The notes: generated by a model from the letters alone, not told the origin. A stretch of DNA of 17,471 nt from CAYJRR01 sp964372275 [NCBI: uncultured bacterium] (GCA_964372275.1 CAYJRR010000056.1:12068-29538), one strand, 5' to 3'. Numbered from the stretch's first letter, positions 1-7,219 are shown. Numbers and translations: made by a program.

Positions 1-1192
1 CCACGGCGCGCAGTCCGTCGGCGTCGACCCGCTCGAAGGCGATCGGCCACAGGCCTCCGGTGTGGAAGCGCCGCTCGGAGGCGACCGCATCGCCGGCGGC
101 GAACAGCACGGGAACGCCGGGGGCGGTGTGCACGCGCATCGGCAGTTCGATGCGCGGCGGCGAGAGCGCCGGTCGCGTCGCGAGCCGCACGGCGTTGGCG
201 GCGTTGAGCCGTCCGCCGGCGCGGTTGCGTCCGGCGAACGAGGGGAGACGGTCGGCGCCGGCGACGAGACGCTCGCGGACCTCCTCGGCGGAGAGCGCGC
301 CGTCGACCGACCGCACCAGCGCCGCCGTCGCGGCGACCCGCGCCGCGGCTTCGGCCGTTCCGCCGCGCGCGGGCCAACCGCTGCCGTCGACGCCGCTTCC
401 GGCATTGCCGCCGAGCACCGCGTCGGCGGGCGCGGCCAGGTCGACGGTCGTGGCGCCGAAGGCCGACGACGACCAGCCCGGGAGCGACAGCGGCCGGTCC
501 TCGCGGTCGGCGGCGGCGACGGCGATGACGCCGGGATGCGAGGCCGGGAAGCGCGGGGCGCGATCGAGGTCGGCGCCGTCATCGCCCGCCGCCGCGACGA
601 CCACGATCCCCGCGGCGCGCGCCTCGGCGATCGCCTCCGCCAGCGCCGTCCCGCCGGTCTGCGGATGCGCCCAGGGACAGAGGATCACCCGCGCGCCGTG
701 GTCGACGGCGTGGCGCACCCCTTCCGCGGCCGCGGCGTCGAAACCGCCGCCGGCGGCCGGCGGCGCGAACGGTTCCGGCGGCGCGTAGACGCGGACCGGC
801 ATCACCCGCGCCTCCGGCGCCAGACCGTCCTCGCTCCCGGCGACGAGCCGCGCGAGGAGCGTCCCGCGGCCGGCCGGGCTCTCGCGCGGATCGGCATCGC
901 CGTCGACGACGTCCCATCCTCCGACCAGCCGCCCGGCGAGCGCCGGATCGCCGGGGTCGGCCCCGGCGTCGACGATCGCCACCACCACCGCCGCCGACCC
1001 GCGCGTCACCTCCCAGGCGGCGCGCGCGTCGACGTCGGCGTCGAGCGGCGCCCGGTCGGCCTCGAGCCACCAGGGCAGGGCCGCCGCGAGTGCGAAGGCG
1101 CGCGATCGCCGACCGGCGCCGCGACCGAGCGACGCGCGCCCCCTCGCGCGGCGCTTGGTGTTCGCGCGCCGGCTGTCGTATGCAGGCGTCAT
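1..1192 (-). CDS. Subtilisin-fold (S8) protein lacking catalytic His and Ser, partial (C-terminus off the left edge)
   Basis: The minus strand is open from the ATG at 1192-1190 to the window edge (397 residues visible). The order of blocks is that of an S8 subtilase. An Asp block reads VVVAIVDAGAD (Asp75), then GRGTLLARLVAG where families have GHGT, then VMPVRV, AVDHGARVI, VVVAAAGDDG where families have AAGN, SHPGVIAVAA, and RGGTAEAAARVAATAALV where families have GTSMAAPHVAGAAALL. So the catalytic His is Arg109, the oxyanion Asn is Asp204 and the catalytic Ser is Ala280; only Asp75 remains. By family knowledge this cannot be a working serine protease. It may be a binding or scaffold pseudo-enzyme. 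The N-terminus is Arg-rich followed by AFALAAALPWW, a weak export-signal candidate. The frame stays intact with normal codon use, so it looks like a maintained gene rather than a decaying one. An in-frame stop lies upstream at 1234-1232. The fold is confident; the role is unknown. Confidence 0.82.
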   Translation of the reverse strand, partial: MTPAYDSRRANTKRRARGRASLGRGAGRRSRAFALAAALPWWLEADRAPLDADVDARAAWEVTRGSAAVVVAIVDAGADPGDPALAGRLVGGWDVVDGDADPRESPAGRGTLLARLVAGSEDGLAPEARVMPVRVYAPPEPFAPPAAGGGFDAAAAEGVRHAVDHGARVILCPWAHPQTGGTALAEAIAEARAAGIVVVAAAGDDGADLDRAPRFPASHPGVIAVAAADREDRPLSLPGWSSSAFGATTVDLAAPADAVLGGNAGSGVDGSGWPARGGTAEAAARVAATAALVRSVDGALSAEEVRERLVAGADRLPSFAGRNRAGGRLNAANAVRLATRPALSPPRIELPMRVHTAPGVPVLFAAGDAVASERRFHTGGLWPIAFERVDADGLRAV

Positions 1193-1985
1193 GGGACCCG
1201 CGAACAGCGTAGGCGTCGCGCCGAAAGCCGGTCAAGGAACGCTCGGCCGGGTGTGGGACGGAGCCGCCTTCATGCCGCGCGGCATCCTGCTCTTCGCGCG
1301 CACCCGCTCGGCGTGGGGGTACGGGATCCTGCCGGTGGCGGTCTCCGCCGGGATCCTGTTCACCCTCCTCGTCCTCCTCGGCTTCTATCTCGACGATGTC
1401 GCGCGGGCGCTCACGCCGTTCGCCGAATCGCCGTCGTGGCCCGCCTTCCTGCGGGGCGCGGTCCGGGTCAGCGCCGCGATCGCGGTGCTCGCGGCCTACG
1501 TGGTCGGCGCCGCGATCTCGTTCGCGACGCTCACCAACGTCGTCGGGCAGCCGTTCTACGAGAAGTTGTCCGACGACCTGGAGCGCCGCCTCGGCGATCC
1601 GCCCCCCGGCATCGACGCGCCGATCTGGCGGACGCTCCCCCGGGCCACGGCGGAGTCGATCCTGATGATCGTGCTCTACGTGGCGCTGATCGTGCCGCTG
1701 TTCCTGCTCGGATTCGTGCCGCTCCTCGGGCAGACGGTGGTGGCGTTCGTGGCCTTCCTCGTCTCCGGGTTCTTCCTGGCCGCCGAGATCCTGGCGATCC
1801 CGCTCGAGCGACGCGGCCTCCACCTTCGCGGTCGGCTGCGCTGGCTCTGGGAACGGCGCGCCGTGACGCTCGGGTTCGGCGGGGCCGCGTTCCTGCTGTT
1901 CCTGATCCCGCTGATGAACGTGGTGGCGATGCCGGGCGCGGTCTTCGGCGCCACGCTCCTCGTCCGCGCGCAACGCGACGCGTAG
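1191..1985 (+). CDS. EI24/CysZ-like integral membrane protein
   Basis: This encodes about 264 residues with four or more hydrophobic stretches: ILPVAVSAGILFTLLVLLGFYL, the VSAAIAVLAAYVVGAAI region, a long IVLYVALIVPLFLLGFVPLL...VAFLVSGFFLA hairpin, and a final FLLFLIPLMNVVAMPGAVFGATLL. The ending (pro-leu-met-asn then ala-met-pro then gly-ala-thr-leu-leu) is typical of the EI24 family that includes the sulfate transporter CysZ. The VWDGAAFMPRGILLFARTRSAWGYGILPV entry before the first helix also fits. The substrate cannot be told; no cysteine-synthesis genes are nearby, so I do not call it cysZ. I chose ATG 1191 because residues just after it still resemble the family. ATG 1272 has a better Shine-Dalgarno (GGAG at 1260-1263) and would leave room for promoters between the two divergent genes; it gives 237 residues. 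Confidence 0.78.
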   Translation: MGPANSVGVAPKAGQGTLGRVWDGAAFMPRGILLFARTRSAWGYGILPVAVSAGILFTLLVLLGFYLDDVARALTPFAESPSWPAFLRGAVRVSAAIAVLAAYVVGAAISFATLTNVVGQPFYEKLSDDLERRLGDPPPGIDAPIWRTLPRATAESILMIVLYVALIVPLFLLGFVPLLGQTVVAFVAFLVSGFFLAAEILAIPLERRGLHLRGRLRWLWERRAVTLGFGGAAFLLFLIPLMNVVAMPGAVFGATLLVRAQRDA

Positions 1986-2016
1986 GCGCCCCTCCGGTCA
2001 GGCCTCGGCGGGCGCC
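1985..2016. terminator. Possible stem-loop at the convergent 3' ends
   Basis: GGCGCCC at 1985-1991 is the exact reverse complement of GGGCGCC at 2010-2016, with an 18-base loop. It spans the 12-base gap between the EI24-like gene and the antiporter gene and enters the antiporter's last codons. No T-tract follows on either strand, so intrinsic termination is doubtful. GC-rich sequence gives such stems by chance. Confidence 0.2.
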
Positions 2017-4064
2017 CCCAGGAGGACGCGTGCGGCCGCGACCGCGTCGTGGGCGCCGGCCAGCGCCAGCACGTCGCCTCCTCGCAGCACCTCGCGCGCC
2101 GTCGGGACGACGATCTCGGACTCTCCGCGGCGGATCGCCAGGACGGTTGCCCCCGTCTGTCCGCGAAGGTCGAGCTCGGCGAGGCTGCGACCGACGGCCG
2201 GGCTCGACGCGGGCAGTTCCACCCGGATCGGCTCGCCGAGCCCCGGAAGGAGCTGGCGCATCGTCGCCGCCTCGGTCTCCCGTGAGGCGCGGCCCCCCCG
2301 GTCGGCCTGCGCCGCGAGCGCGGCCGCCACGATCTGGGCGCCGGCACGGACGTGTCCCTGGAGGTTGGTCGCGCTTCGCCAGAAGGCGATCCCCAGGACG
2401 AGCAGGAGCAGCGCGAGCACCACCGCCCCCTGGACGCCGGGAAGGAACGGCTGGGTCACCGCCAGCACCGGCAGGCCGACCAGCAGGAGGATCGCCAGTT
2501 GCAGCGTCACCACGAAGGCGCGGCGCGGCGCCGCCGCCAGATCGACCTTCCCCGCTTCTCCCGGCGGGAACGCGGACTCCGCCAACAGACCGCCGAGCCG
2601 CCCGGCGAGCCGGAAGACTCCGACGGCGAACGGCGCCGAGAGGCCGGCCGTCGCCACCAGCACGATCGCGCGCGCGAACGCTTCCGTCAGCCCGATCCGC
2701 TGGGCGATCGATTCGGTGAGCCGTTCACCGCCGACGGAGGCGCCGATCACCAGCGCGGCGAGGACGGCGGCGTCGACCAGGAGGCGCCCGGTCGTGACGC
2801 GGATCTCCGACGCGGCGGGCGCCGTCCTCGGCGTCGCGCCGATGCGCTCCACCCAACTCCCGTAGAGCGCGGCGAAGGTCTGGATCGGACGCGGCAGCTT
2901 GCGGTCGACGAAGCTCGCCACCGGTCCGGAGGCACGGATCGACCACGGCGTCGTCAGGGTGGTCACCACCGAGACGGCGACGGCGATCGGATAGAGACGC
3001 TCACCCGTCGCTCCGAGCGAAAGTCCGAGCGCGGCGAGAAGGAACGAGAACTCCCCGATCTGCGCCATGCTCATGCCGGCCTGGATCGAGGTGCGGACGC
3101 CGTTCCCGGTGAGGAACGCGCCGATCGAGACGCTGGCGATCTTCCCGGTGACCACGATCGCGGTCAGGACGGCGATCGGCATCCACTGTCCGGCGACCAG
3201 CGCCGGATCGATCAACATCCCGACCGAGACGAAGAAGATCGCCGCGAACAGGTCGCGCAACGGGTGGAACCACCGTTCGATGCGCTCCCCTTCCCCCGAC
3301 TCGGACACGAGCGTGCCGGCGAGGAACGCTCCAAGGGCGGTGGGGTAGCCGGCGGCGGTCGCCAGCAGCGCGAAGGCGAAGCAGATCCCGAGGATGCCGA
3401 CCACCGTCGTCTCGATCCTCTCGAGCCGGACGATCGCCCGCACGGCGCGCGGGACGACCAGCAGACCGACGACGACCATGCCCACCAGGAACAGCGCCAG
3501 CCTTCCGACCGTCGCTCCGATGGCGCCGGTCGACAGCCCCGCGCCCGTCGAGACGGCGGTCAGCGTCGCCATCAGCAGGATCGCGATCAGGTCCTCCGCG
3601 ATCAGCACGCCGACGACCACCTCGCGCAGGCGGCCACGCGTGCCGCGCTCGTCGAACGCCTTGGCGATGATCGTGGTGCTGGAGATGGCGACGATCGCGC
3701 CACAGAAGACGCTTTCGAGCGCCGACCAACCGAAGGCGCGGCCGGCGAGGAAGCCGAGCCAGAGCATCAGGCTGCACTCGACGATCGCGGTCAGCCCCGA
3801 GGTCGGCCCCACGCGGAACAGCCGTCGCAGGCTGAACTCCAGTCCGAGGGAGAACATCAGGAACAGGACGCCGATCTCGGAGAGCGTCCGCACGATCTCG
3901 CGATCGGCGACGAGCGGGATCGGCACGTACGGTCCGACGATCAGCCCCGCGACGACGTAGCCGAGAACCACCGGTTGTCGCAGCCGCTGAAACAGGACCG
4001 TCGTCGCCGCCGCGACGCACAACACTGTCGCCATGGCGTGCAGGAAGGCGTGGCCGTCGGGCAT
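1998..4064 (-). CDS. CPA2-family cation:proton antiporter (KefB/KefC-like) with C-terminal TrkA-C domain
   Basis: This is a monovalent cation/H+ antiporter of the inner membrane, 688 residues from the ATG at 4064-4062. The N-terminal Na_H_Exchanger domain (about residues 5-410) shows family signatures: LFQRLRQPVVLGYVVAGLIVGP, a GVLFLMFSLGLEFSLRRL block, AISSTTIIAKAFDERG, the EDLIAILLM helix carrying the conserved acidic residue, LAGTLVSESGEGERIE and FFVSVGMLIDPALV. After a hydrophilic linker comes a second set of about four hydrophobic segments (about 425-590). A TrkA-C/RCK-C regulatory domain follows (about 605-688, including ELPASSPAVGRSLAELDLRGQTGATVLAI). No Rossmann RCK-N domain is visible, unlike KefB/KefC. 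An in-frame TTG at 4160 would add an Arg-rich 32-residue leader unlike the family; ATG 4076 is another option. Neither start has a strong Shine-Dalgarno. The ion (K+ or Na+) cannot be told from sequence. Confidence 0.9.
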   Translation of the reverse strand: MPDGHAFLHAMATVLCVAAATTVLFQRLRQPVVLGYVVAGLIVGPYVPIPLVADREIVRTLSEIGVLFLMFSLGLEFSLRRLFRVGPTSGLTAIVECSLMLWLGFLAGRAFGWSALESVFCGAIVAISSTTIIAKAFDERGTRGRLREVVVGVLIAEDLIAILLMATLTAVSTGAGLSTGAIGATVGRLALFLVGMVVVGLLVVPRAVRAIVRLERIETTVVGILGICFAFALLATAAGYPTALGAFLAGTLVSESGEGERIERWFHPLRDLFAAIFFVSVGMLIDPALVAGQWMPIAVLTAIVVTGKIASVSIGAFLTGNGVRTSIQAGMSMAQIGEFSFLLAALGLSLGATGERLYPIAVAVSVVTTLTTPWSIRASGPVASFVDRKLPRPIQTFAALYGSWVERIGATPRTAPAASEIRVTTGRLLVDAAVLAALVIGASVGGERLTESIAQRIGLTEAFARAIVLVATAGLSAPFAVGVFRLAGRLGGLLAESAFPPGEAGKVDLAAAPRRAFVVTLQLAILLLVGLPVLAVTQPFLPGVQGAVVLALLLLVLGIAFWRSATNLQGHVRAGAQIVAAALAAQADRGGRASRETEAATMRQLLPGLGEPIRVELPASSPAVGRSLAELDLRGQTGATVLAIRRGESEIVVPTAREVLRGGDVLALAGAHDAVAAARVLLGAPAEA

Positions 4065-4252
4065 TCGCTCGATCATATCGATGGCGGGCTCGCGGCGTTG
4101 GCGCCGCCGCGCCGATGTCCCATGGGCGATGCGCGCCCGCGGTCGCAGGGAGCGCGACAATCACAACCGATTGGAGTTGCATGAAAATCTGTCCTCGCCC
4201 GGGTGGCATGCGCGTTGCGACCTCCCGTCAAACGGATCACGGGGAGGGCGTC
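4065..4252. promoter_or_regulatory. Divergent intergenic region between antiporter and tandem-paralogue genes
   Basis: This stretch of 188 bases must hold the promoters for the minus-strand antiporter and the plus-strand gene at 4253. The part around 4158-4190 is clearly more AT-rich than its surroundings, which fits a promoter, but I could not find convincing -35/-10 pairs on either strand. No coding sequence or RNA gene is visible in it. Confidence 0.35.
4241..4247 (+). promoter_or_regulatory. Strong ribosome binding site GGGGAGG
   Basis: GGGGAGG sits five bases before ATG 4253 and fixes the start of the first tandem paralogue, ruling out the longer in-frame reading that begins at 4115. 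The same heptamer stands before the second paralogue. Confidence 0.8.
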
Positions 4253-4810
4253 ATGAGTCGATTCCGGAGCCTGGCGGGAGGGTTGGCGTTGGTCGTTCTC
4301 GCGACGTCGGTGAGCGGACCGGCGATGGCCTCGGCACCGAGTTGGCCGTCGGAGGTCCGTACGGATGAGAACTGGCGGAAGGCACAGGAGATCGTGCGTC
4401 TGCGCGCCGACGCGCGACGCATGAGCGATCTCGCCGCGCAGGCCTCGACGATCGGGATGGCAGCCACGGTAGTCGGTACGACGGCAGTCGGCGGACTGCT
4501 GGTGGCAAGCCTGGTCTTTCCGGCGCTCACGCTCGCCGTTCCCGTGGCCTTCGCCCTGACGGTCGGCGTAGGCAGCGCAACGATCCTCCTCACGTTGTTG
4601 GCCGGCCGAAAGTCCACCCGACACAAGAGGGAGGCCGAGCGTCTCACGCGCGAGTTGCGGGGCCGCATGACCTTCGAGGAGCTAGGGTGGCTCCTCGACC
4701 AAGCCGAGCGCGCGATGGACGGCGCGAACGTCTCGCGATCGGCTCCGACGACCCCGACTGGGTCGGTCGTGGCGGGCAGCGCGGCGGCGGGTGTCGGCAC
4801 GAGGCGGTGA
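4253..4810 (+). CDS. Secreted/membrane protein of unknown function, tandem paralogue 1
   Basis: I do not recognise this 185-residue protein as a named family. It opens with a Sec-type signal peptide (MSRFR, hydrophobic core LALVVLATSV, likely cut after AMA near residue 26). A charged helix follows with QEIVRLRADARRMSDLAAQAS (about 46-66), then two adjacent hydrophobic segments (about 67-90 and 92-117) rich in Gly, Ala and Val. A basic helical stretch (KSTRHKREAERLTRELRGRM) and a Thr/Ser/Ala-rich tail ending AGVGTRR complete it. The layout matches the next gene segment by segment. The start is set by GGGGAGG at 4241-4247. It is probably co-transcribed with its paralogue, 36 bases downstream. 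It probably sits in the inner membrane with helical parts on either side; its role is unknown. Confidence 0.82.
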   Translation: MSRFRSLAGGLALVVLATSVSGPAMASAPSWPSEVRTDENWRKAQEIVRLRADARRMSDLAAQASTIGMAATVVGTTAVGGLLVASLVFPALTLAVPVAFALTVGVGSATILLTLLAGRKSTRHKREAERLTRELRGRMTFEELGWLLDQAERAMDGANVSRSAPTTPTGSVVAGSAAAGVGTRR

Positions 4811-4835
4811 AGAACGAGATCCGGTGATTCCTTGA

Positions 4836-4842
4836 GGGGAGG
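4836..4842 (+). promoter_or_regulatory. Strong ribosome binding site GGGGAGG
   Basis: GGGGAGG stands four bases before ATG 4847, deciding this start over the in-frame TTG at 4832. It is identical to the site before the upstream paralogue, as expected if the duplication carried the leader along. Confidence 0.78.
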
Positions 4843-4846
4843 TCCC

Positions 4847-5413
4847 ATGGTTCGGTTGCGAGCGTGGACGGGTTGGGTGGCGGTCCTGTTGTCCGTGACC
4901 GCCGTTTCGGAGCAGGCCGACGCCAAGTGGCCGCAGGGGCTCGGCGCGGCCAGCGCCCTCGCAGCGCAAAGGGACGAGACGCAGGCGATCGTCCGCGAGA
5001 TCGTCCGGCTCCGGGCGGAGGAGAAGCGGCTCGAACGGCTCGGCGAGCGTTCGGCCGATCTCGGCGTCACGGTCGTCCAGTACGGCTCGACGGTGATGGC
5101 CGGCCTGTCGTTCATGAACCTGTTCCTTCCGGTCGCCCCGGCCTTCTGGATCATGACCGGCGCGACGCTGGCCGTCGGGGTCGGCGCGGTCGTCACATCG
5201 TTCGTCGCCGATTCCCGATCGCGGAAGCGCGGCGCGGAAGCCGACCGGCTCGAGACGGAGCTCGCGAAACGGATCGGCTTCGTCGAGATGATGCGCCTGC
5301 TCCATCCCGACGAGGTCCTCGCGGGAAGCGACGTGCCGAGACGCGCGCCGACCGTGCCCGGTGGACCGGCGGCGACGACCGCCGAGAACGCCGGCGTCGG
5401 CACGCAGCGCTAG
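4847..5413 (+). CDS. Secreted/membrane protein of unknown function, tandem paralogue 2
   Basis: This 188-residue protein has the same plan as its upstream neighbour. It has a signal peptide (MVRLR, core WVAVLLSVTAV, likely cut after ADA near residue 26) and a charged helix (VREIVRLRAEEKRLERLGERS, about 49-69). Two hydrophobic segments follow (about 72-97 and 99-121, the second with ATLAVGVGAVVTSFV), then a charged helix (SRKRGAEADRLETELAKRIGF), MMRLLHPDE, and a Pro/Thr/Ala tail ending AGVGTQR. Shared landmarks with paralogue 1 are EIVRLRA, ALTVGVG/ATLAVGVG, EAxRLxxEL, the WLL/RLL turn, SAPT/RAPT and the AGVGT[RQ]R terminus. Overall identity is modest, so the duplication is old or the pair diverged quickly. 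Its TAG stop lies in CTAG, which also provides the stop of the convergent kinase gene. Confidence 0.82.
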   Translation: MVRLRAWTGWVAVLLSVTAVSEQADAKWPQGLGAASALAAQRDETQAIVREIVRLRAEEKRLERLGERSADLGVTVVQYGSTVMAGLSFMNLFLPVAPAFWIMTGATLAVGVGAVVTSFVADSRSRKRGAEADRLETELAKRIGFVEMMRLLHPDEVLAGSDVPRRAPTVPGGPAATTAENAGVGTQR

Positions 5414-6405
5414 ACGAGCACGTCGATCGCCTTCGGGAGCATCCGCACCTCGACCGGCGTCGTGCCGCGCACCTCGCCGTCGGGCATCAGGTGCCGCTCC
5501 ACCACCGATTCGATCCGGACACGGGTTCCGCGATAGATCCGGACCTTCGGATGGGAGACGTGCGTCCCCAGAAAGAGGGACGGAAAGACCCGCAAGAGCT
5601 CCATCCGCCCCAGGTCCCCGGCGGCGATGATGTCGAGCTGTCCGTCGTCGGCGGAGGCGTTGGGGGCCATCCACATCCGGCCGCCGGTGTATTGGGAGTT
5701 GCAGACCGCCGCCATCGCCAGCTTCCCGTCGAAGACGGTCCGGCCGTCGACGACGATCGTGGTCTCGGGGCGGGGAAGGGCGGCGAGCTTGGCCAGGACG
5801 CCGGCGACGTAGCCGCTCGGCCCCAGCGGCTTGAAGACGCGGTTGGTCGTCTCGGCGACGTCGGCGATGAAGCCGGCGCCGAGCAGGTTCAGGAACCACC
5901 CCGAGGCGCCGCGCGCCTCGAATCGGCCCACGTCGACCGGCCGGCGCTTTCCGAAGGCGATCCGCCGCAGCGCCTCTTCCGAGGAGTCGACGCCGAAGTC
6001 CCGGAGGAACGAGTTCCCCGTGCCGACCGGAACGACGCCAAGCGCCGTCGCCGGGCGGCCGCCCGCGGAGGTCCCGGGGGATCGTCGGCTGCCGGCCGCC
6101 AACCGTCGCCGGTCGCCAGGGGCCGTCTCGCCGAGGAGGCCTTGCAGCACTTCGTGCACCGTCCCGTCGCCGCCGACGGCGATCACCCGCGCCGCCCCCG
6201 TGCGGACCGCCGCCCGCGCGAGCTCCGTGGCGTGTCCGGCGCGCTCCGTTTCGTGCACCTCGAGCGTCCCCAGCGCGGCTTCGAGCCGCGCAAGGATCGC
6301 GGGGGCGCGCCGCCGTCCCTTCCCGCCCCCCGCGGCGGGATTGACCACCACGACGGTCCGGCCCGACGCCGCGCGTCTCCGACCCGGTCGTTTCGTCCGA
6401 CGCAT
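5410..6405 (-). CDS. Diacylglycerol/sphingosine kinase-family lipid kinase (DagK/YegS-like)
   Basis: This 331-residue protein is predicted to phosphorylate a lipid hydroxyl with ATP at the inner membrane, most likely diacylglycerol or a related glycolipid. The signatures are VVVVNPAAGGGKG (residues 18-30, phosphate-binding entry), VIAVGGDGTVHEVLQGL (GGDGT at 78-82, nucleotide binding) and VVPVGTGNSFLRDFG (GTGN at 128-131). The C-terminal beta domain has FLNLLGAGFIADV, YTGGRMWMAPNAS with DDGQLDI, and LMPDGEVRGTTPVEV. An Arg/Ser/Gly-rich insert near residues 97-120 interrupts the usual spacing between GGDGT and GTGN. I used the ATG at 6405-6403, just before the conserved core; the frame is open further upstream but that reading is unlike the family. 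The neighbouring divergent operon also looks lipid-related, so a functional link is possible but not shown. Confidence 0.9.
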   Translation of the reverse strand: MRRTKRPGRRRAASGRTVVVVNPAAGGGKGRRRAPAILARLEAALGTLEVHETERAGHATELARAAVRTGAARVIAVGGDGTVHEVLQGLLGETAPGDRRRLAAGSRRSPGTSAGGRPATALGVVPVGTGNSFLRDFGVDSSEEALRRIAFGKRRPVDVGRFEARGASGWFLNLLGAGFIADVAETTNRVFKPLGPSGYVAGVLAKLAALPRPETTIVVDGRTVFDGKLAMAAVCNSQYTGGRMWMAPNASADDGQLDIIAAGDLGRMELLRVFPSLFLGTHVSHPKVRIYRGTRVRIESVVERHLMPDGEVRGTTPVEVRMLPKAIDVLV

Positions 6406-6532
6406 CGTAAACGCGCATCCTAATACACGCGCGCGGGGCTTCGTAAAGCCTCGTCCGAGCTCCCGCCTCCGAAATTCGGGCGACACGCCCGCCCGGAAAA
6501 TGCTAGTAAGCGCCGGTTGGTGGGAGGATTCC
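6406..6532. promoter_or_regulatory. Divergent promoter region of the lipid kinase and the nine-gene operon
   Basis: This 127-base gap is AT-richer than the coding sequence. On the minus strand TTTACG and TATTAG (6425-6420), 16 bases apart, resemble a sigma-70 promoter, but this would leave only a very short leader before ATG 6405. On the plus strand GCGACA (6480-6485) and TAGTAA (6504-6509), 18 bases apart, are a weaker candidate for the operon. A small hairpin (GGCTT 6437-6441, loop CGTA, AAGCC 6446-6450) lies between them. All assignments are by eye. Confidence 0.35.
6522..6527 (+). promoter_or_regulatory. Ribosome binding site GGGAGG
   Basis: GGGAGG lies five bases before ATG 6533 and fixes the first start of the operon; the frame is open far upstream without family resemblance. 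Confidence 0.75.
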
Positions 6533-7219
6533 ATGGCGAGGCTTCAGAAGGCTGCCTTCTTCCGGGTGGAGGGGACGCTGACCGCGAGGCCGACGCTCGC
6601 GGCCGCGGCCTGGATGGCGGCGAACGCGCAGGCGATCGGCGACCGCGTCACCCGGCTCGGCAACGTGGCGTTGGCGGTTCCGTTCGCCCTCGCCGGGCCC
6701 TGGCGTGACGCCCGGCTCGCCACCCGCGTCGGCTGGATGGCGCTGCGGGGGATGACCGAGGACCGGCTCTTCGAGTTGGGCCGCGAATATTACGACCGCC
6801 AGATCGAGCCCCACCTCCGTACGGTCGGCCTGGACCTGATCGCCACCGCCCGCGCCCAGGGGTGCCAGGTCATCCTGATCAGCGATTCATTGGACGTGAT
6901 CGTGCGCCCCCTCGCCGACCGGGTCGGCGCGGCGGAGCTGGTCTGCAACCGGCTGGAGATGAAGCGGGGCGGGGCGGGGCAGCCGCCGACGGCGACCGGG
7001 CGTCTGCGGGAGCCGGTCGTCGCGGGGAATCTCTCCGGCCAGTGGGCCCGCGCCTTCGCCGACGAGCGCAAGATCGACCTCGCCGCGTCGTCGGCGTACG
7101 GCGCCCGGGACGAGGACGGCCTGCTGCTGAGCGCCATCGGACGACCGTGCGCCGTGAGCCCCGACCGGCACCTCCGCCGGCTGGCGCGCTCCCACGACTG
7201 GCCGGTGGTGGAAGGATGA
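6533..7219 (+). CDS. HAD-IB-like protein with degenerate catalytic motif I
   Basis: This 228-residue protein has the layout of a HAD-IB (phosphoserine phosphatase-like) hydrolase. Motif I lies at residues 9-16, an all-helical cap at about 22-90, motif II at VILISDSLD (113-121, Ser117), a late Lys at 180 and a motif IV-like AYGARDEDGLLLSAIGRPCAVSPD. The key residues are changed. Motif I reads FFRVEGTL instead of FFDxDGTL, so the nucleophile Asp is Arg11 and the acid/base Asp is Glu13. In motif IV the usual Gly-Asp-Ser is Gly-Ala-Arg (190-192), with a later Asp195 kept. By family knowledge this should not work as a phosphatase. Because it opens a tightly coupled lipid operon it may be a structural or regulatory subunit. 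The fold is confident; the role is an inference. Confidence 0.85.
   Translation: MARLQKAAFFRVEGTLTARPTLAAAAWMAANAQAIGDRVTRLGNVALAVPFALAGPWRDARLATRVGWMALRGMTEDRLFELGREYYDRQIEPHLRTVGLDLIATARAQGCQVILISDSLDVIVRPLADRVGAAELVCNRLEMKRGGAGQPPTATGRLREPVVAGNLSGQWARAFADERKIDLAASSAYGARDEDGLLLSAIGRPCAVSPDRHLRRLARSHDWPVVEG

Noticed and set aside
1191-1985. Naming the EI24-like protein CysZ
   Set aside because: The family includes CysZ but also many unassigned proteins, and no cysteine or sulfate genes are nearby.
62-2719. Very long plus-strand open frame opposite the pseudoprotease and antiporter
   Set aside because: Translation is Arg/Gly/Ala-rich with no recognisable fold, and it crosses three better-supported genes; it is a shadow caused by high GC.
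2352-4184. 610-codon plus-strand open frame opposite the antiporter
   Set aside because: Its product is Arg/Asp/Gln low complexity and exactly mirrors the antiporter coding sequence.
4682-6423. Long open frames on both strands across the second paralogue and the lipid kinase
   Set aside because: Their translations are Arg/Gly-rich without motifs, while the GGDGT kinase and signal-peptide paralogue in other frames are clear.
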